Below, one piece after another: positions 17,958 to 26,483 of a DNA stretch of 64,000 nucleotides (position 1 is the stretch's first letter; each line of letters opens with the position of its first letter). The notes beneath the pieces are model-generated. The model had not been told where the DNA came from and searched no databases. It saw nothing but the letters and a program-made list of their open reading frames with translations. A program made the translations under genes and the position numbers. Source of the stretch: Flavobacterium psychraerolatum. Lineage in GTDB: Bacteria; Bacteroidota; Bacteroidia; Flavobacteriales; Flavobacteriaceae. Where the stretch lies: positions 29,747-93,746 of the forward strand of contig NZ_JAOQMX010000009.1 in the NCBI RefSeq assembly GCF_025960985.1, read 5' to 3'.

Positions 17958-19718
17958 ATGAAATTTAAAATAAAACTCTTAACAGCTTTTTCTATAGGGC
18001 TTTTATTCACCTCGTGTAATGATACATTTGATTATGGTGAAGACAATCGTGTAAGTTATGATTATATTTTTTCTGATTATGGAGGAACGGGAGATTATGT
18101 GAATACATGTATGTCGCATATTCCCGCATTGGCTAACTGGAGAGGAGGAAACTTCTTAGCTGCATTTACAGATGAAGGTCAGGATGGTTCTTCTAGTAAA
18201 CAGGCTAGTGCTCAATGGAAATATTACGATGGTCAAATGACGTCGTCAAATAATTTTATGGGGAACATTTATGATGGTATGTATGAAGGCATTCGTAATT
18301 GTAATATTTATTTAACTAATTATAACCCTGATATTTATTATAAGTTACCGGAACTTAGAGGAATATGGAAAGGTAACGTACTTTTGACTCGTGCATTTTA
18401 CAAATGGCTTTTGGTGAAACACTACGGTCCATTACCCATGAATAATGAGATTTATAGTTTAGATCATGATTATTCTAAAGATGTGCGACCTAGTTACGCT
18501 AATTGTGTAGAAAGTATAATAGCTGATATTGATTCGGCTATGCTTGAAGATGACCTTCCTTGGAGTGTAAATAATAACGATAATGAAGGTACTTTGACAA
18601 AGGGTTTTGCGATGGCTTTAAAATCACAAGTAGCTTTATATGGGGCTAGTAATAATGCAATAGAATGGTCACAAGCTGCAACTATTACTAAAGATTGTTT
18701 AACTGCTCTAAAGTCACATAATTATTCAATTTATAAGGTGGCTACTAATGCTTATCAAAATGCTGGATCTCTTAATTCTTATCAGGATATGTTTTTAATT
18801 CATCCCGCACTTAGTTCAAATCGAATCAATACGGAATATATTTATAATCCGAACGGTACGTTGAATCTTTGGCAAAAATATGGTTTACCTATGAATGCTT
18901 CTAACGGTGTTACTTCTTCTGGCTTTTGTCCCTCTCAGGAATTGGTAGATGCTTATGAAACAAGCGATGGAATGCCTATTTTAAATCAGAAGACTCCATA
19001 TCTAGATAATGAGCATCTGCAGCCCAACTACAATCCGGCTGCTCTAAAAGCTAATGGTGGTTTATATGATCCTGAATCCCCATATCAGAATAGAGACCCT
19101 CGTTTGCATGCAACAATAATCTGTAATGGTGATAACTTTGATTTAACGAATGGCAATAAACCTGTTGAAACATATGTTGGAGGTAATAATGGCTTTAGTA
19201 CAAATAATGAACAATATACAAATACGGGTTATTATTTAAGAAAATTCAGTCATTGGGGGTCAAATAAGAACGTAAATAAGGATGGTACTTGGCCTTATTT
19301 CCGTTTGGCAGAGATGTATTTGAACTTTGCAGAAGCGTCATTCGAGGCAAATAGTGTTAATTCCGAAGCTAAAAGCGCAATTGATGCCGTTCGTGATCGT
19401 GTTGATATGCCCGCTTTGCCTACCGGATTGAGTCCCGAGGATTTTCGTTTACGTTTGCGTAATGAACGCCGTGTAGAATTTGCTTTCGAGGAAGAACGTT
19501 ACTTTGATTTGCGTCGTTGGAACATCCAAAATGAAAAGGAAGGTATCATTACTGGTATGAAGATTACGAAGGTTAACAGTGATCTAAGCTATGAACGTGT
19601 TGTTGTTCAAAAACGTAATGTTACAGAACCTAAATATAGAGTAATGCCCATACCAAGAAATGAAGAACTTAGGTATGCTAAATATGGTATAAGCTGGCAA
19701 AATGAAGGTTGGCAGTAA
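17958..19718 (+). CDS. SusD/RagB-like lipoprotein
   Basis: This 586-residue lipoprotein has its signal ending at Cys20 (LLFTSC). It carries the SusD helices: LTRAFYKWLLVKHYGPLPM near residue 140, RLAEMYLNFAEASFEAN near residue 450 and RNERRVEFAFEEERYFDLRRWN near residue 505. It closes the four-gene operon, 12 bp after its SusC, and a hairpin with a modest T tract follows. It resembles the first SusD of the operon (for example YKWLLVKHYGPLP against YEELIKNYGPLP), which suggests an old duplication of the pair. Confidence 0.95.
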   Translation: MKFKIKLLTAFSIGLLFTSCNDTFDYGEDNRVSYDYIFSDYGGTGDYVNTCMSHIPALANWRGGNFLAAFTDEGQDGSSSKQASAQWKYYDGQMTSSNNFMGNIYDGMYEGIRNCNIYLTNYNPDIYYKLPELRGIWKGNVLLTRAFYKWLLVKHYGPLPMNNEIYSLDHDYSKDVRPSYANCVESIIADIDSAMLEDDLPWSVNNNDNEGTLTKGFAMALKSQVALYGASNNAIEWSQAATITKDCLTALKSHNYSIYKVATNAYQNAGSLNSYQDMFLIHPALSSNRINTEYIYNPNGTLNLWQKYGLPMNASNGVTSSGFCPSQELVDAYETSDGMPILNQKTPYLDNEHLQPNYNPAALKANGGLYDPESPYQNRDPRLHATIICNGDNFDLTNGNKPVETYVGGNNGFSTNNEQYTNTGYYLRKFSHWGSNKNVNKDGTWPYFRLAEMYLNFAEASFEANSVNSEAKSAIDAVRDRVDMPALPTGLSPEDFRLRLRNERRVEFAFEEERYFDLRRWNIQNEKEGIITGMKITKVNSDLSYERVVVQKRNVTEPKYRVMPIPRNEELRYAKYGISWQNEGWQ

Positions 19719-20029
19719 TAATGCTAGCTACTAAGAATTAGAAATGTAAAGAAAGGGTTGCGTCAAATAATTGACTCAACCTTTATCTTCGAGTTCCTGT
19801 TAATAGTGAGTTGAATTAATGTTCTGAAGATCTACGCAAGCACGTAAACTGAGAACTGTAGCAAATACCCTGTAAGAAGCTCCCTATTTAGGGTTTGCAC
19901 CTAATGATTGATGGTCTTGAGACAAGATTATAGTTCTACCTTTTTTTGGTTAATGCCCTCTGTTACGATTTTTAATAGAGGGTTGTATTTATCAATAAAC
20001 ATAACAAACTGATTTAATCCTAAAAACTA
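19719..20029 (+). terminator. Intergenic region with terminator-like hairpin and leader hairpin
   Basis: A 311-bp gap. At 19752-19784 an imperfect stem (AAAGGGTTGCGTCAA against TTGACTCAACCTTT, with one bulge and one mismatch) is a plausible terminator of the SusC/D operon. At 19917-19944 TTG, 17 nt and TACCTTTT weakly resemble the Bacteroidota promoter for the next gene. At 19956-19982 arms CCCTCTGTTA and TAATAGAGGG form a hairpin that would lie in the leader of the gene at 20030. No open gene was seen. Confidence 0.4.
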
Positions 20030-23000
20030 ATGAAAACAAATAGTACCGCTTATTTTACGGTCTTTTTTATGTGCCTTTTTGTACAGCAAATAACTTATGC
20101 CCAGAGAGTTCCCAAAATAAATATTGAAGATTTTAAAGGGACGGAAGAAGATGCAGTAAAAAAAATTGATACGCTTGAAATCTTGATTTCAAAAGCAGAG
20201 ACTGAAGGTCTTGATGTCACCAAAGAAAAAATGACTATTAGCACCGCTAAAATCTTTTTGCTTTATGCTAACTGGGATGAAAATAATAAAGAATTGAATG
20301 AACCTTTATTAAAAACAATACAATCATTTCATCAAACTACGGCAGCGAACTTAGCAGAGCATCTCGCAACCTTTGAACGCAGTGAGGTTATTATGATGGT
20401 CGAAGAAGCTATAAGCACAGTAAAAGCTATCATTAATGGGGATGTCATTAGAAGATCCATACCTATTATAGATTGGTCGAAGGTCTCTGTAGTAAAAAAC
20501 GAATTAATTGAAAATGGAAAACCTGTATTTTTAAATGATTATACATGGAAACCAGGAAGTGCCAGTACTTATAATTTAAATGAATATCTTGGAAATTTAA
20601 GTACATTTTACACAGCCCCTAGTCACGTTGCTAATGAAAGTGGCGCCATAGCTTCTTATATTTTAAATGACTTAAATAGTAAACCTTCAGGGACTATTGG
20701 AGGTGTTTTTATAGGACAAACTAGCGTTCCAAACTGGTTAAAAACAAAATATCCTACTATCAATAAAGGTGGAAGTGAATTTTTTAAATATGACATAAGT
20801 AGTCCTGGTATGAGAGAAATTATGCAAAAGCTTCTCGCTGGTGTTGGTCCCATTATAAAAGGAAAAAACTACAACAAACTAGGGTATATGTTGACAAATG
20901 AACCTCATTGGAATATTTCTGGTACTTGGGATGTTGTTGAATTCTCTGATTATGCAAAGGACAGTTTAAGAACTTGGCTAAAAGATAAACATAAAACCAT
21001 TGAAAATTTAAATATACGTTGGGGTAAAAATTTCACAAGTTTTGATGATGTTATTATTCCATCACTACCCATTAACGAATCTGAAAGAGGAACTCCTGTT
21101 TGGTATGATTTAATCAGATTTAATCAAGACCGCGTTGCAAGTGGGTACCAATTTATGGCCGATGAAATTAAGAAAAATGATCCAGAAGGTAAATCTCATA
21201 TTAAAATAATCCCAGGGTTCTTTACAGGAGGAAGTAGACACAGTGGTATTGATTTTGAGCAATTAACAAATATTACAAGTACAATAGGTAATGATGCTGG
21301 AACCCATAATTCACGTATGTGGGGGAGCCAAGAAAAATGGGAAGCGCGTTACTCTTATCACTGGAGAGAACTTTCATTAAGTTATGATTTCTTAAGATCT
21401 GTTGCCCCCAATAAAATAAACTATAACTCTGAAAGCCATTTTTTATCCGCTGGCTCATTTAGAGATTTGTTTCTAAGTCCTTCTTATGCCAGATCTGCGT
21501 ATTGGTTAGCAACTTTACAAGGAATGAATGTTTCTCAATCATGGTATTGGCCTAGAGAAAGCGATGGTTCTATTAGAGCTAAAGAAGGTAAAGGTTATGC
21601 AGGGTCAAACGTTCAGCAACCAAGAATTGTCAATGAGATTGCTTCTACTTATATGGATTTAAATGCTAATGCTGACCATATTTCTGCACTGCAACACAAG
21701 AAACAACCTATTAGAATATTCTATTCTGAAAGCGCTGCAATAAATAGAGGAAGTTTTATGGACGATATCTTCGATATTTATGAAAGTCTTTATTTTGAAG
21801 GATTATCTATTGGTTTTGCTACTGAAAATATCATTAAAACTCAAGCCAATTCTAACTGGGATGTTATACTTATATATAATACAGAATCCTCAACCATAGC
21901 TGAAATGGAGGCTTTACAGTTGTATCTAGACAATGGAGGTACTGTAATATTGGACTCTAAGAGTCTTAAAAAAGATGAATACGGAAAAGTACATATGCTG
22001 GTTTTAAACAATGATAAAGGAGGTGTGTTAACTACAGTATCAACTCTATCAGATTTTGCTGTAAAAGCTAAAAATATAGCGGATACTAAACATCGATTTC
22101 CAAGTATAACACTCTCAGAAACGAATAGTTTAGGCTTGAAAGGCTGCGTTTGGAGAGCTTACACTAGTATCGATGGTAAGGAGATTATATCCATTGTTAA
22201 CATCGGGAAAACGCAAGCATCAGTAACACTTGGCTTAAGAGGAGCTACAAATGCGATAACGTGTGTGAATCTATTAACAGGTGAAAAATTAAATGCCGAT
22301 TTCACAATGAAGCCTGAAGCTGTTTTATTGTTGGAAGTTAGAGAGAAAACAGCTGAGGATAATAAATTTACGATTACAATTAATGGAGAAACCTGTGTTG
22401 GTGAAAATAATGGAAAAATCAATATTATTCCAGATGTAGAACAAAACTACATTGCTACCTTCAATGGTACTGATAGCAATTTTACAGATGATTTAACTCT
22501 TGAAGGCGTAAGTCCAGGAACTTATAATTTATGTATTTCTGTTGCGGGCGAAACCTTTATGCAATGCTACAGTTTAAAGGTTGAAGCAGCTACAACGATT
22601 ACAGGTAAATCATCATTGATTTCGAATATGATTGCAGTTGAATTAGAAAAAGGAACACCACCTTTTAGCATTGATGTAAATGGAAAAATGGTTTATGAAA
22701 CCTATTCGGATGCTTTTTCAATAGGGGTTAATCAAGGAGATAAGGTTCAGATAAAATCGAGCATTGCCTGTGAAGGAGTCCTATTAGAAACGGTTGATTT
22801 CTCGGGCTATATTAAGGCATTTCCAAATCCAACTACTGGTTCCGTACAGTTTGCGCTACCTATTCCAGATAAAGAGATTACAATCAATCTATATAATACT
22901 CAATCGAAATTATTATCATCAAAAGTATATCCTGTAATGGGTGGAACAGTAGAGCTAAGTGTAGGAGATAAACCTGTAGGGATTTATTTTGCAAAAGTAC

Positions 23001-23041
23001 TAGGGGAAGTACCTATCAATATTAAAATTATAAAAAATTAG
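20030..23041 (+). CDS. Secreted GH42/GH167-like clan GH-A glycoside hydrolase with T9SS tail
   Basis: The 1003-residue protein has a signal peptide ending near residue 24 (ITYAQ), a helical N-terminal stretch to about residue 145, and a TIM-barrel domain from about residue 160. Two glutamates fit a retaining clan GH-A enzyme: Glu291 in YMLTNEPHWN as acid/base and Glu468 in INYNSESHFLS as nucleophile. Their spacing of 177 residues suits GH42-type beta-galactosidases. A Rossmann-like domain follows (WDVILIYNTESSTIAEMEAL... GGTVILDSKSL), as in the GH42 trimerisation domain. The C-terminus is a type A T9SS sorting domain (IKAFPNPTTGSVQF... VGIYFAKV). In carrageenan loci, GH42 and GH167 enzymes remove units from neocarrabiose-type oligosaccharides. 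Galactosidase or exo-carrageenase activity is likely, but GH50-like activity is not excluded. Confidence 0.7.
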   Translation: MKTNSTAYFTVFFMCLFVQQITYAQRVPKINIEDFKGTEEDAVKKIDTLEILISKAETEGLDVTKEKMTISTAKIFLLYANWDENNKELNEPLLKTIQSFHQTTAANLAEHLATFERSEVIMMVEEAISTVKAIINGDVIRRSIPIIDWSKVSVVKNELIENGKPVFLNDYTWKPGSASTYNLNEYLGNLSTFYTAPSHVANESGAIASYILNDLNSKPSGTIGGVFIGQTSVPNWLKTKYPTINKGGSEFFKYDISSPGMREIMQKLLAGVGPIIKGKNYNKLGYMLTNEPHWNISGTWDVVEFSDYAKDSLRTWLKDKHKTIENLNIRWGKNFTSFDDVIIPSLPINESERGTPVWYDLIRFNQDRVASGYQFMADEIKKNDPEGKSHIKIIPGFFTGGSRHSGIDFEQLTNITSTIGNDAGTHNSRMWGSQEKWEARYSYHWRELSLSYDFLRSVAPNKINYNSESHFLSAGSFRDLFLSPSYARSAYWLATLQGMNVSQSWYWPRESDGSIRAKEGKGYAGSNVQQPRIVNEIASTYMDLNANADHISALQHKKQPIRIFYSESAAINRGSFMDDIFDIYESLYFEGLSIGFATENIIKTQANSNWDVILIYNTESSTIAEMEALQLYLDNGGTVILDSKSLKKDEYGKVHMLVLNNDKGGVLTTVSTLSDFAVKAKNIADTKHRFPSITLSETNSLGLKGCVWRAYTSIDGKEIISIVNIGKTQASVTLGLRGATNAITCVNLLTGEKLNADFTMKPEAVLLLEVREKTAEDNKFTITINGETCVGENNGKINIIPDVEQNYIATFNGTDSNFTDDLTLEGVSPGTYNLCISVAGETFMQCYSLKVEAATTITGKSSLISNMIAVELEKGTPPFSIDVNGKMVYETYSDAFSIGVNQGDKVQIKSSIACEGVLLETVDFSGYIKAFPNPTTGSVQFALPIPDKEITINLYNTQSKLLSSKVYPVMGGTVELSVGDKPVGIYFAKVLGEVPINIKIIKN

Positions 23042-23045
23042 TCTG

Positions 23046-23738
23046 ATGAAAAATATAAAACATATAGTACTTGCAGGTATTTTGGTATGTTCTTGTTCAG
23101 GTGATGGAGCAGACTCTGGTGGACAAACAGAAAATAAGGCTCCATCTAAAGTGTCATCGTTAACATACCCGACGAATAATTTATTATGCATCTCAAATAC
23201 ATTAGATTTTCAATGGGAAGCTTCATCAGACCCTGATGGAGATACTGTTTCTTATGTATTGGAAGTTTCAAAAAACAATCAATTTTCAACTATAGATCAA
23301 TCATTTTCTGTTTCGGGAACTACTAAAACGGTAACATTAGAAAAAGGTGTTGCCTACTATTGGAGAGTTAAAGCAAAAGATAGTAAGAATTTAAGTAGCG
23401 ATTTTTCTCCTGTTTATAAATTTTATACTGAAGGTATTGGAGCTATAAATCATTTGCCTTTTTCTCCAGATTTAATCTTTCCGGTATTAAATTTAGTGAC
23501 TTCTAGCAGTACTGTCAATTTGAGATGGAATGCTAGCGATGTAGATAATGATGCATTAAAGTATGATGTTTATTTAGGAACATCAAATCCTCCACTAACT
23601 AAAGTTGGCGAAAACCAAAGCATAAATAATTTAATTATGAATTTGAATGCTGCAACAAATTATTATTGGCAAGTAGTTGTGAAAGATGGAAAAGGTGGAG
23701 TGACTATTGGACAAGTTTGGAATTTTAAGACGAATTGA
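23046..23738 (+). CDS. Surface lipoprotein with two fibronectin type III-like domains
   Basis: The product is 230 residues with a lipoprotein signal ending at Cys17 (LVCSC) and a following Gly/Asp/Ser-rich segment (SGDGADSGG), a feature often linked to surface exposure in this phylum. Two repeated beta-sandwich domains follow: residues about 33-128 (TLDFQWEASSDPDGDTVSYVLEVS... YYWRVKAKD) and 135-230 (TVNLRWNASDVDNDALKYDVYLG... NYYWQVVVKDGKGG). The gene starts 4 bp after the GH42-like enzyme and is probably in its operon. It may bind glycan or present the enzyme, but no catalytic motif is visible. Its last 27 bp recur at 26412-26438. Confidence 0.75.
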   Translation: MKNIKHIVLAGILVCSCSGDGADSGGQTENKAPSKVSSLTYPTNNLLCISNTLDFQWEASSDPDGDTVSYVLEVSKNNQFSTIDQSFSVSGTTKTVTLEKGVAYYWRVKAKDSKNLSSDFSPVYKFYTEGIGAINHLPFSPDLIFPVLNLVTSSSTVNLRWNASDVDNDALKYDVYLGTSNPPLTKVGENQSINNLIMNLNAATNYYWQVVVKDGKGGVTIGQVWNFKTN

Positions 23739-24042
23739 AATTAGAATTTTTATATAGGACCTCGAAAATTACCTTACAAAAACCAGTACGATTATCAGAT
23801 AATTAAAAAAAATATAGTTTCATTAAGGGGGGTAATATTATTGGGTTACTTTTCTTGTATGGTTTAAAACAAGCATAAGAAAGTCAGTGGCCTTTAACTA
23901 GATGAACTAGGTAAATTAAACCATTGTTAATACCTAAAAATAAGTATGAAAATACTTTCACAACTAGATAAAACTCTAAAATGAGAGATTGTGAAGTATA
24001 CAATAAAGAAAAAGAATCCATCATTAATTAAATCAAAAAATC
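23739..24042. other. Intergenic region, no gene seen
   Basis: A 304-bp AT-rich gap between the fibronectin-type lipoprotein and the GH82-like enzyme. I see no open frame, convincing terminator or clear promoter box. The gap suggests that the GH82-like gene has its own promoter. Confidence 0.5.
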
Positions 24043-25884
24043 ATGAAATTAACTACTATAAATCAACTATTGTCATTTTTGGCAATAGCACTACTGTTTT
24101 CAACATCCGAAACATTTGCGCAGAATGAAAGTGATTTTTATATCCCATTTACCGGTGGTATTACAAAAAATCTAAAAACTGATTTTGGAGTTGATAATCT
24201 ATTTTCTACGGATGATTCCCAAGCATTACGTGATGCTATTGATGCTGTTGCCGCTGTGGGTGGTGGAAACATCTACATTCCCGAAGGGAATTATACCTTT
24301 CAAGGTATTGGTAACCTGAAATCTAATATAAATATTATTATTGATGCTGGAGTGGTGATTAGACCATTGGGCGGTCCAACAAAATTTTCGATGTTTCTAA
24401 TTGGAAATGACGAACCACTTGTTGAAAACTGGAGCATAACAGGTGTTGGAGGAAGGTTTACGATTGACTTAACGCAGACTGAAAATCCCGAAGTTTTTGT
24501 TTTTACAGTAAACAATGTTAAAAATTTCAAATTATCTGATTTCAACATATTAGATAAAAAAACAGAATATTCAAATATAGCAATTGGACCAGCTAAATAT
24601 AAAGGAACTTGGTGTTTTCCTGAAAACGGTGTTGTAGAAAATTGTGATGCAAATGATTGTGATTATGGTTATGGTTTAATGCAAATGCAAGCTGGGAAAC
24701 ATATTTATTTCAATAATATTTCAAGCACAGGAGGAATTCCCTTAAGACTAGAATCAGGTTGGAATGCTATACAAGGGACAATTGCTAGAATTGATGATAT
24801 ATACGCTAGGAATGTTCGTTGCTATAATGGACAAAGTGCTGTATTTTTAAGTCCACATACTATGAAGCAAGGAGTTGTTGATATACGAAATATTACCACT
24901 GTCGCTTGCGAATGGGCTGTTAAAACTGAAAATGGCTACGCTACATCAGCCCAGGCTACTAAAGGTCATACTCCTGGAAGTTTCGATGAAAATTCTGTTA
25001 TTGCCAATATCAATGCCACTTATGGTGATAATGCAACAGTAAGATCGCAGGTTCTAAGATATATCCCTTGCGAACTTAGGAGCCTTATTGGGCCATACCG
25101 AAGTATAGATAGAACTTATCCTGCACCTTCGGTTGCACCTATTGGGGATTTGGCTCCTTTGGCAAGTAAAGGTACTTACCAGGTCAAAATCTGGGATGTT
25201 AGACATTCGGGTTACATGGATTTTGTTCCTACAATCGTGAATGAAAGCGGTGATGATTATGAAGATTGTACCACATCAGTTTGGAATCCTAATCCAGGAA
25301 CCATTTCAGATAGATTCAATTTACTATCGCTAGTTGCTCCTCCTACTGTTAACAAAGATGATAATGTCAACTTATCAATAAATTATCAGGCTGATAAAAA
25401 TGCAGATATATATTTTCAATTATTAAACAATAGTACAGGCAAAGTTGAGTCATCTACCAAAGCAACGGTTGAAGCTGGAAAAGGTACAAAAACGGCAACG
25501 GTACTAGTACCGTCTTCTCTTGATGATGGTGAATATGTTTGGAAAGTTTACGTTACTAAAATAGATGGAACAGTAGAAGATGATCAAGAATTTACGAGTG
25601 TAATTGTTGGAGAAAAACTAGGTGTAGATATGGTGAATATTGGAAACGCATTGTTAAATGATTTTGTTGTTTATCCAAATCCAACTTCAGAAATTATTAA
25701 CATCAAAATAAATGACATTACAAATACATCTGAAATTATTGAAATATTTAATATTCTAGGCGATCGTCTTTATGAAAAATCAATAGCATCTAGGTCTCTA
25801 TGTCAGATTAATGTTTCGGGCTTTCCTGCAGGGCTTTATTTTATTAAAATTGGAACTAGCTTAAAATCTATAGTTATTAATTAA
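24043..25884 (+). CDS. Secreted beta-helix enzyme, GH82-like iota-carrageenase candidate, with T9SS tail
   Basis: This 613-residue protein has a signal peptide ending near residue 27 (TFAQ). Residues about 35-420 form a right-handed parallel beta-helix starting ITKNLKTDFGVDN and STDDSQALRDAID. The pattern fits GH82 iota-carrageenases. In the Alteromonas enzyme the active-site residues are Gln222, Glu245, Asp247 and His281; here Gln214 (LMQMQ) and Glu237 (LRLESG) keep the same 23-residue spacing and His272 (SPHTMK) lies 35 residues on. The position matching Asp247 is Gly239. Residues about 435-530 form an extra beta-sandwich domain, and the C-terminus is a type A T9SS sorting domain (FVVYPNPTSEIINIK... 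AGLYFIKI). The GH82 reading comes from recalled family motifs, not a search; another beta-helix polysaccharidase is the alternative. Confidence 0.72.
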   Translation: MKLTTINQLLSFLAIALLFSTSETFAQNESDFYIPFTGGITKNLKTDFGVDNLFSTDDSQALRDAIDAVAAVGGGNIYIPEGNYTFQGIGNLKSNINIIIDAGVVIRPLGGPTKFSMFLIGNDEPLVENWSITGVGGRFTIDLTQTENPEVFVFTVNNVKNFKLSDFNILDKKTEYSNIAIGPAKYKGTWCFPENGVVENCDANDCDYGYGLMQMQAGKHIYFNNISSTGGIPLRLESGWNAIQGTIARIDDIYARNVRCYNGQSAVFLSPHTMKQGVVDIRNITTVACEWAVKTENGYATSAQATKGHTPGSFDENSVIANINATYGDNATVRSQVLRYIPCELRSLIGPYRSIDRTYPAPSVAPIGDLAPLASKGTYQVKIWDVRHSGYMDFVPTIVNESGDDYEDCTTSVWNPNPGTISDRFNLLSLVAPPTVNKDDNVNLSINYQADKNADIYFQLLNNSTGKVESSTKATVEAGKGTKTATVLVPSSLDDGEYVWKVYVTKIDGTVEDDQEFTSVIVGEKLGVDMVNIGNALLNDFVVYPNPTSEIINIKINDITNTSEIIEIFNILGDRLYEKSIASRSLCQINVSGFPAGLYFIKIGTSLKSIVIN

Positions 25885-26079
25885 TCATCTTTATTTGTGA
25901 TGAAATTCAATTATTAAGATGAATTAAGAATTAAATAAAAGTAGAATGAGACAAACTAAAATATTGTAACAATACATAGACTATCATATACGGATTAAAG
26001 TGTGACGAAGCACTTTGATTCACACTTGATAAACTAACTAATGATCACTAATTTAATCCAAATTCATTTTTTTGTCTGT

Positions 26080-26124
26080 GATGAACAATATTTAATGGAG
26101 TTTAGAAGTAAAATAAGGAATTAA
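26080..26124 (+). pseudogene. Relic of the 3' end of a GH2 gene
   Basis: The bases starting GAACAATATTTAATGGAG at 26083 match the last 40 or so bases of the GH2 gene at 31584-34196, with only a few substitutions. The encoded tail EQYLMEFRSKIRN followed by stop corresponds to EQDLMEFRSKTKE there. Nothing upstream of about 26080 matches. The rest of the gap 25885-26202 shows no gene. The relic lies just before a truncated sulfatase, in the same order as the intact GH2-sulfatase pair at 34141-34400. Confidence 0.75.
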
Positions 26125-26202
26125 ATTTGAGAATACTACCTATTTACAAAGGATTGTAAACAAAATTTAGAATTAATTTATTAAATATATAAAAATATAA
26201 AA

Positions 26203-26439
26203 ATGAGATATAGAACGATAAAAGGAAGTGATTTTTTAATGCTTTGCCTTTTTATTATTGGGAGTGCAAATTTATATACCGATCAAAAACAGTCGAATAT
26301 CCTGTTTATTATGATTGATGATTTGCGTCCCGAATTAGGTTGTTACGCTTTGCCGCAGATCAAAACTCCCAATTTAGATCAACTTGCCACTCGAAGTACT
26401 TTGTTTAATAATGACTATTGGACAAGTTTGGAATTTTAG
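26203..26439 (+). pseudogene. Truncated S1 sulfatase fused to the tail of a fibronectin lipoprotein gene
   Basis: The first 71 or so codons (MRYRTIKGSDFLML... DDLRPELGCYALPQIKTPN... FNNDYW) match the start of the sulfatase at 34266 (MKKRTIKGSDFLML... DDLRPELGCYGSPQIKTPN... FNNAYC). The copy breaks off just before the formylglycine motif, so it lacks the catalytic cysteine and cannot be an active sulfatase. The next 27 bases (26412-26438) are identical to bases 23701-23727, the 3' end of the fibronectin lipoprotein gene, but in a different frame. They give the short end TSLEF and a stop. This is best read as a deletion junction joining two genes. The following GH2 gene starts 44 bp on. Confidence 0.85.
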
Positions 26440-26483
26440 TACGAACTAGTTTTATTAACAGAACAAATAAACATCAAGAATTA

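Noticed and set aside
26418..26483. Upstream TTG start for the GH2 gene giving 22 extra residues
   Set aside because: The extra part comes from the fibronectin/sulfatase scar and would bury the clear signal peptide that begins at 26484.
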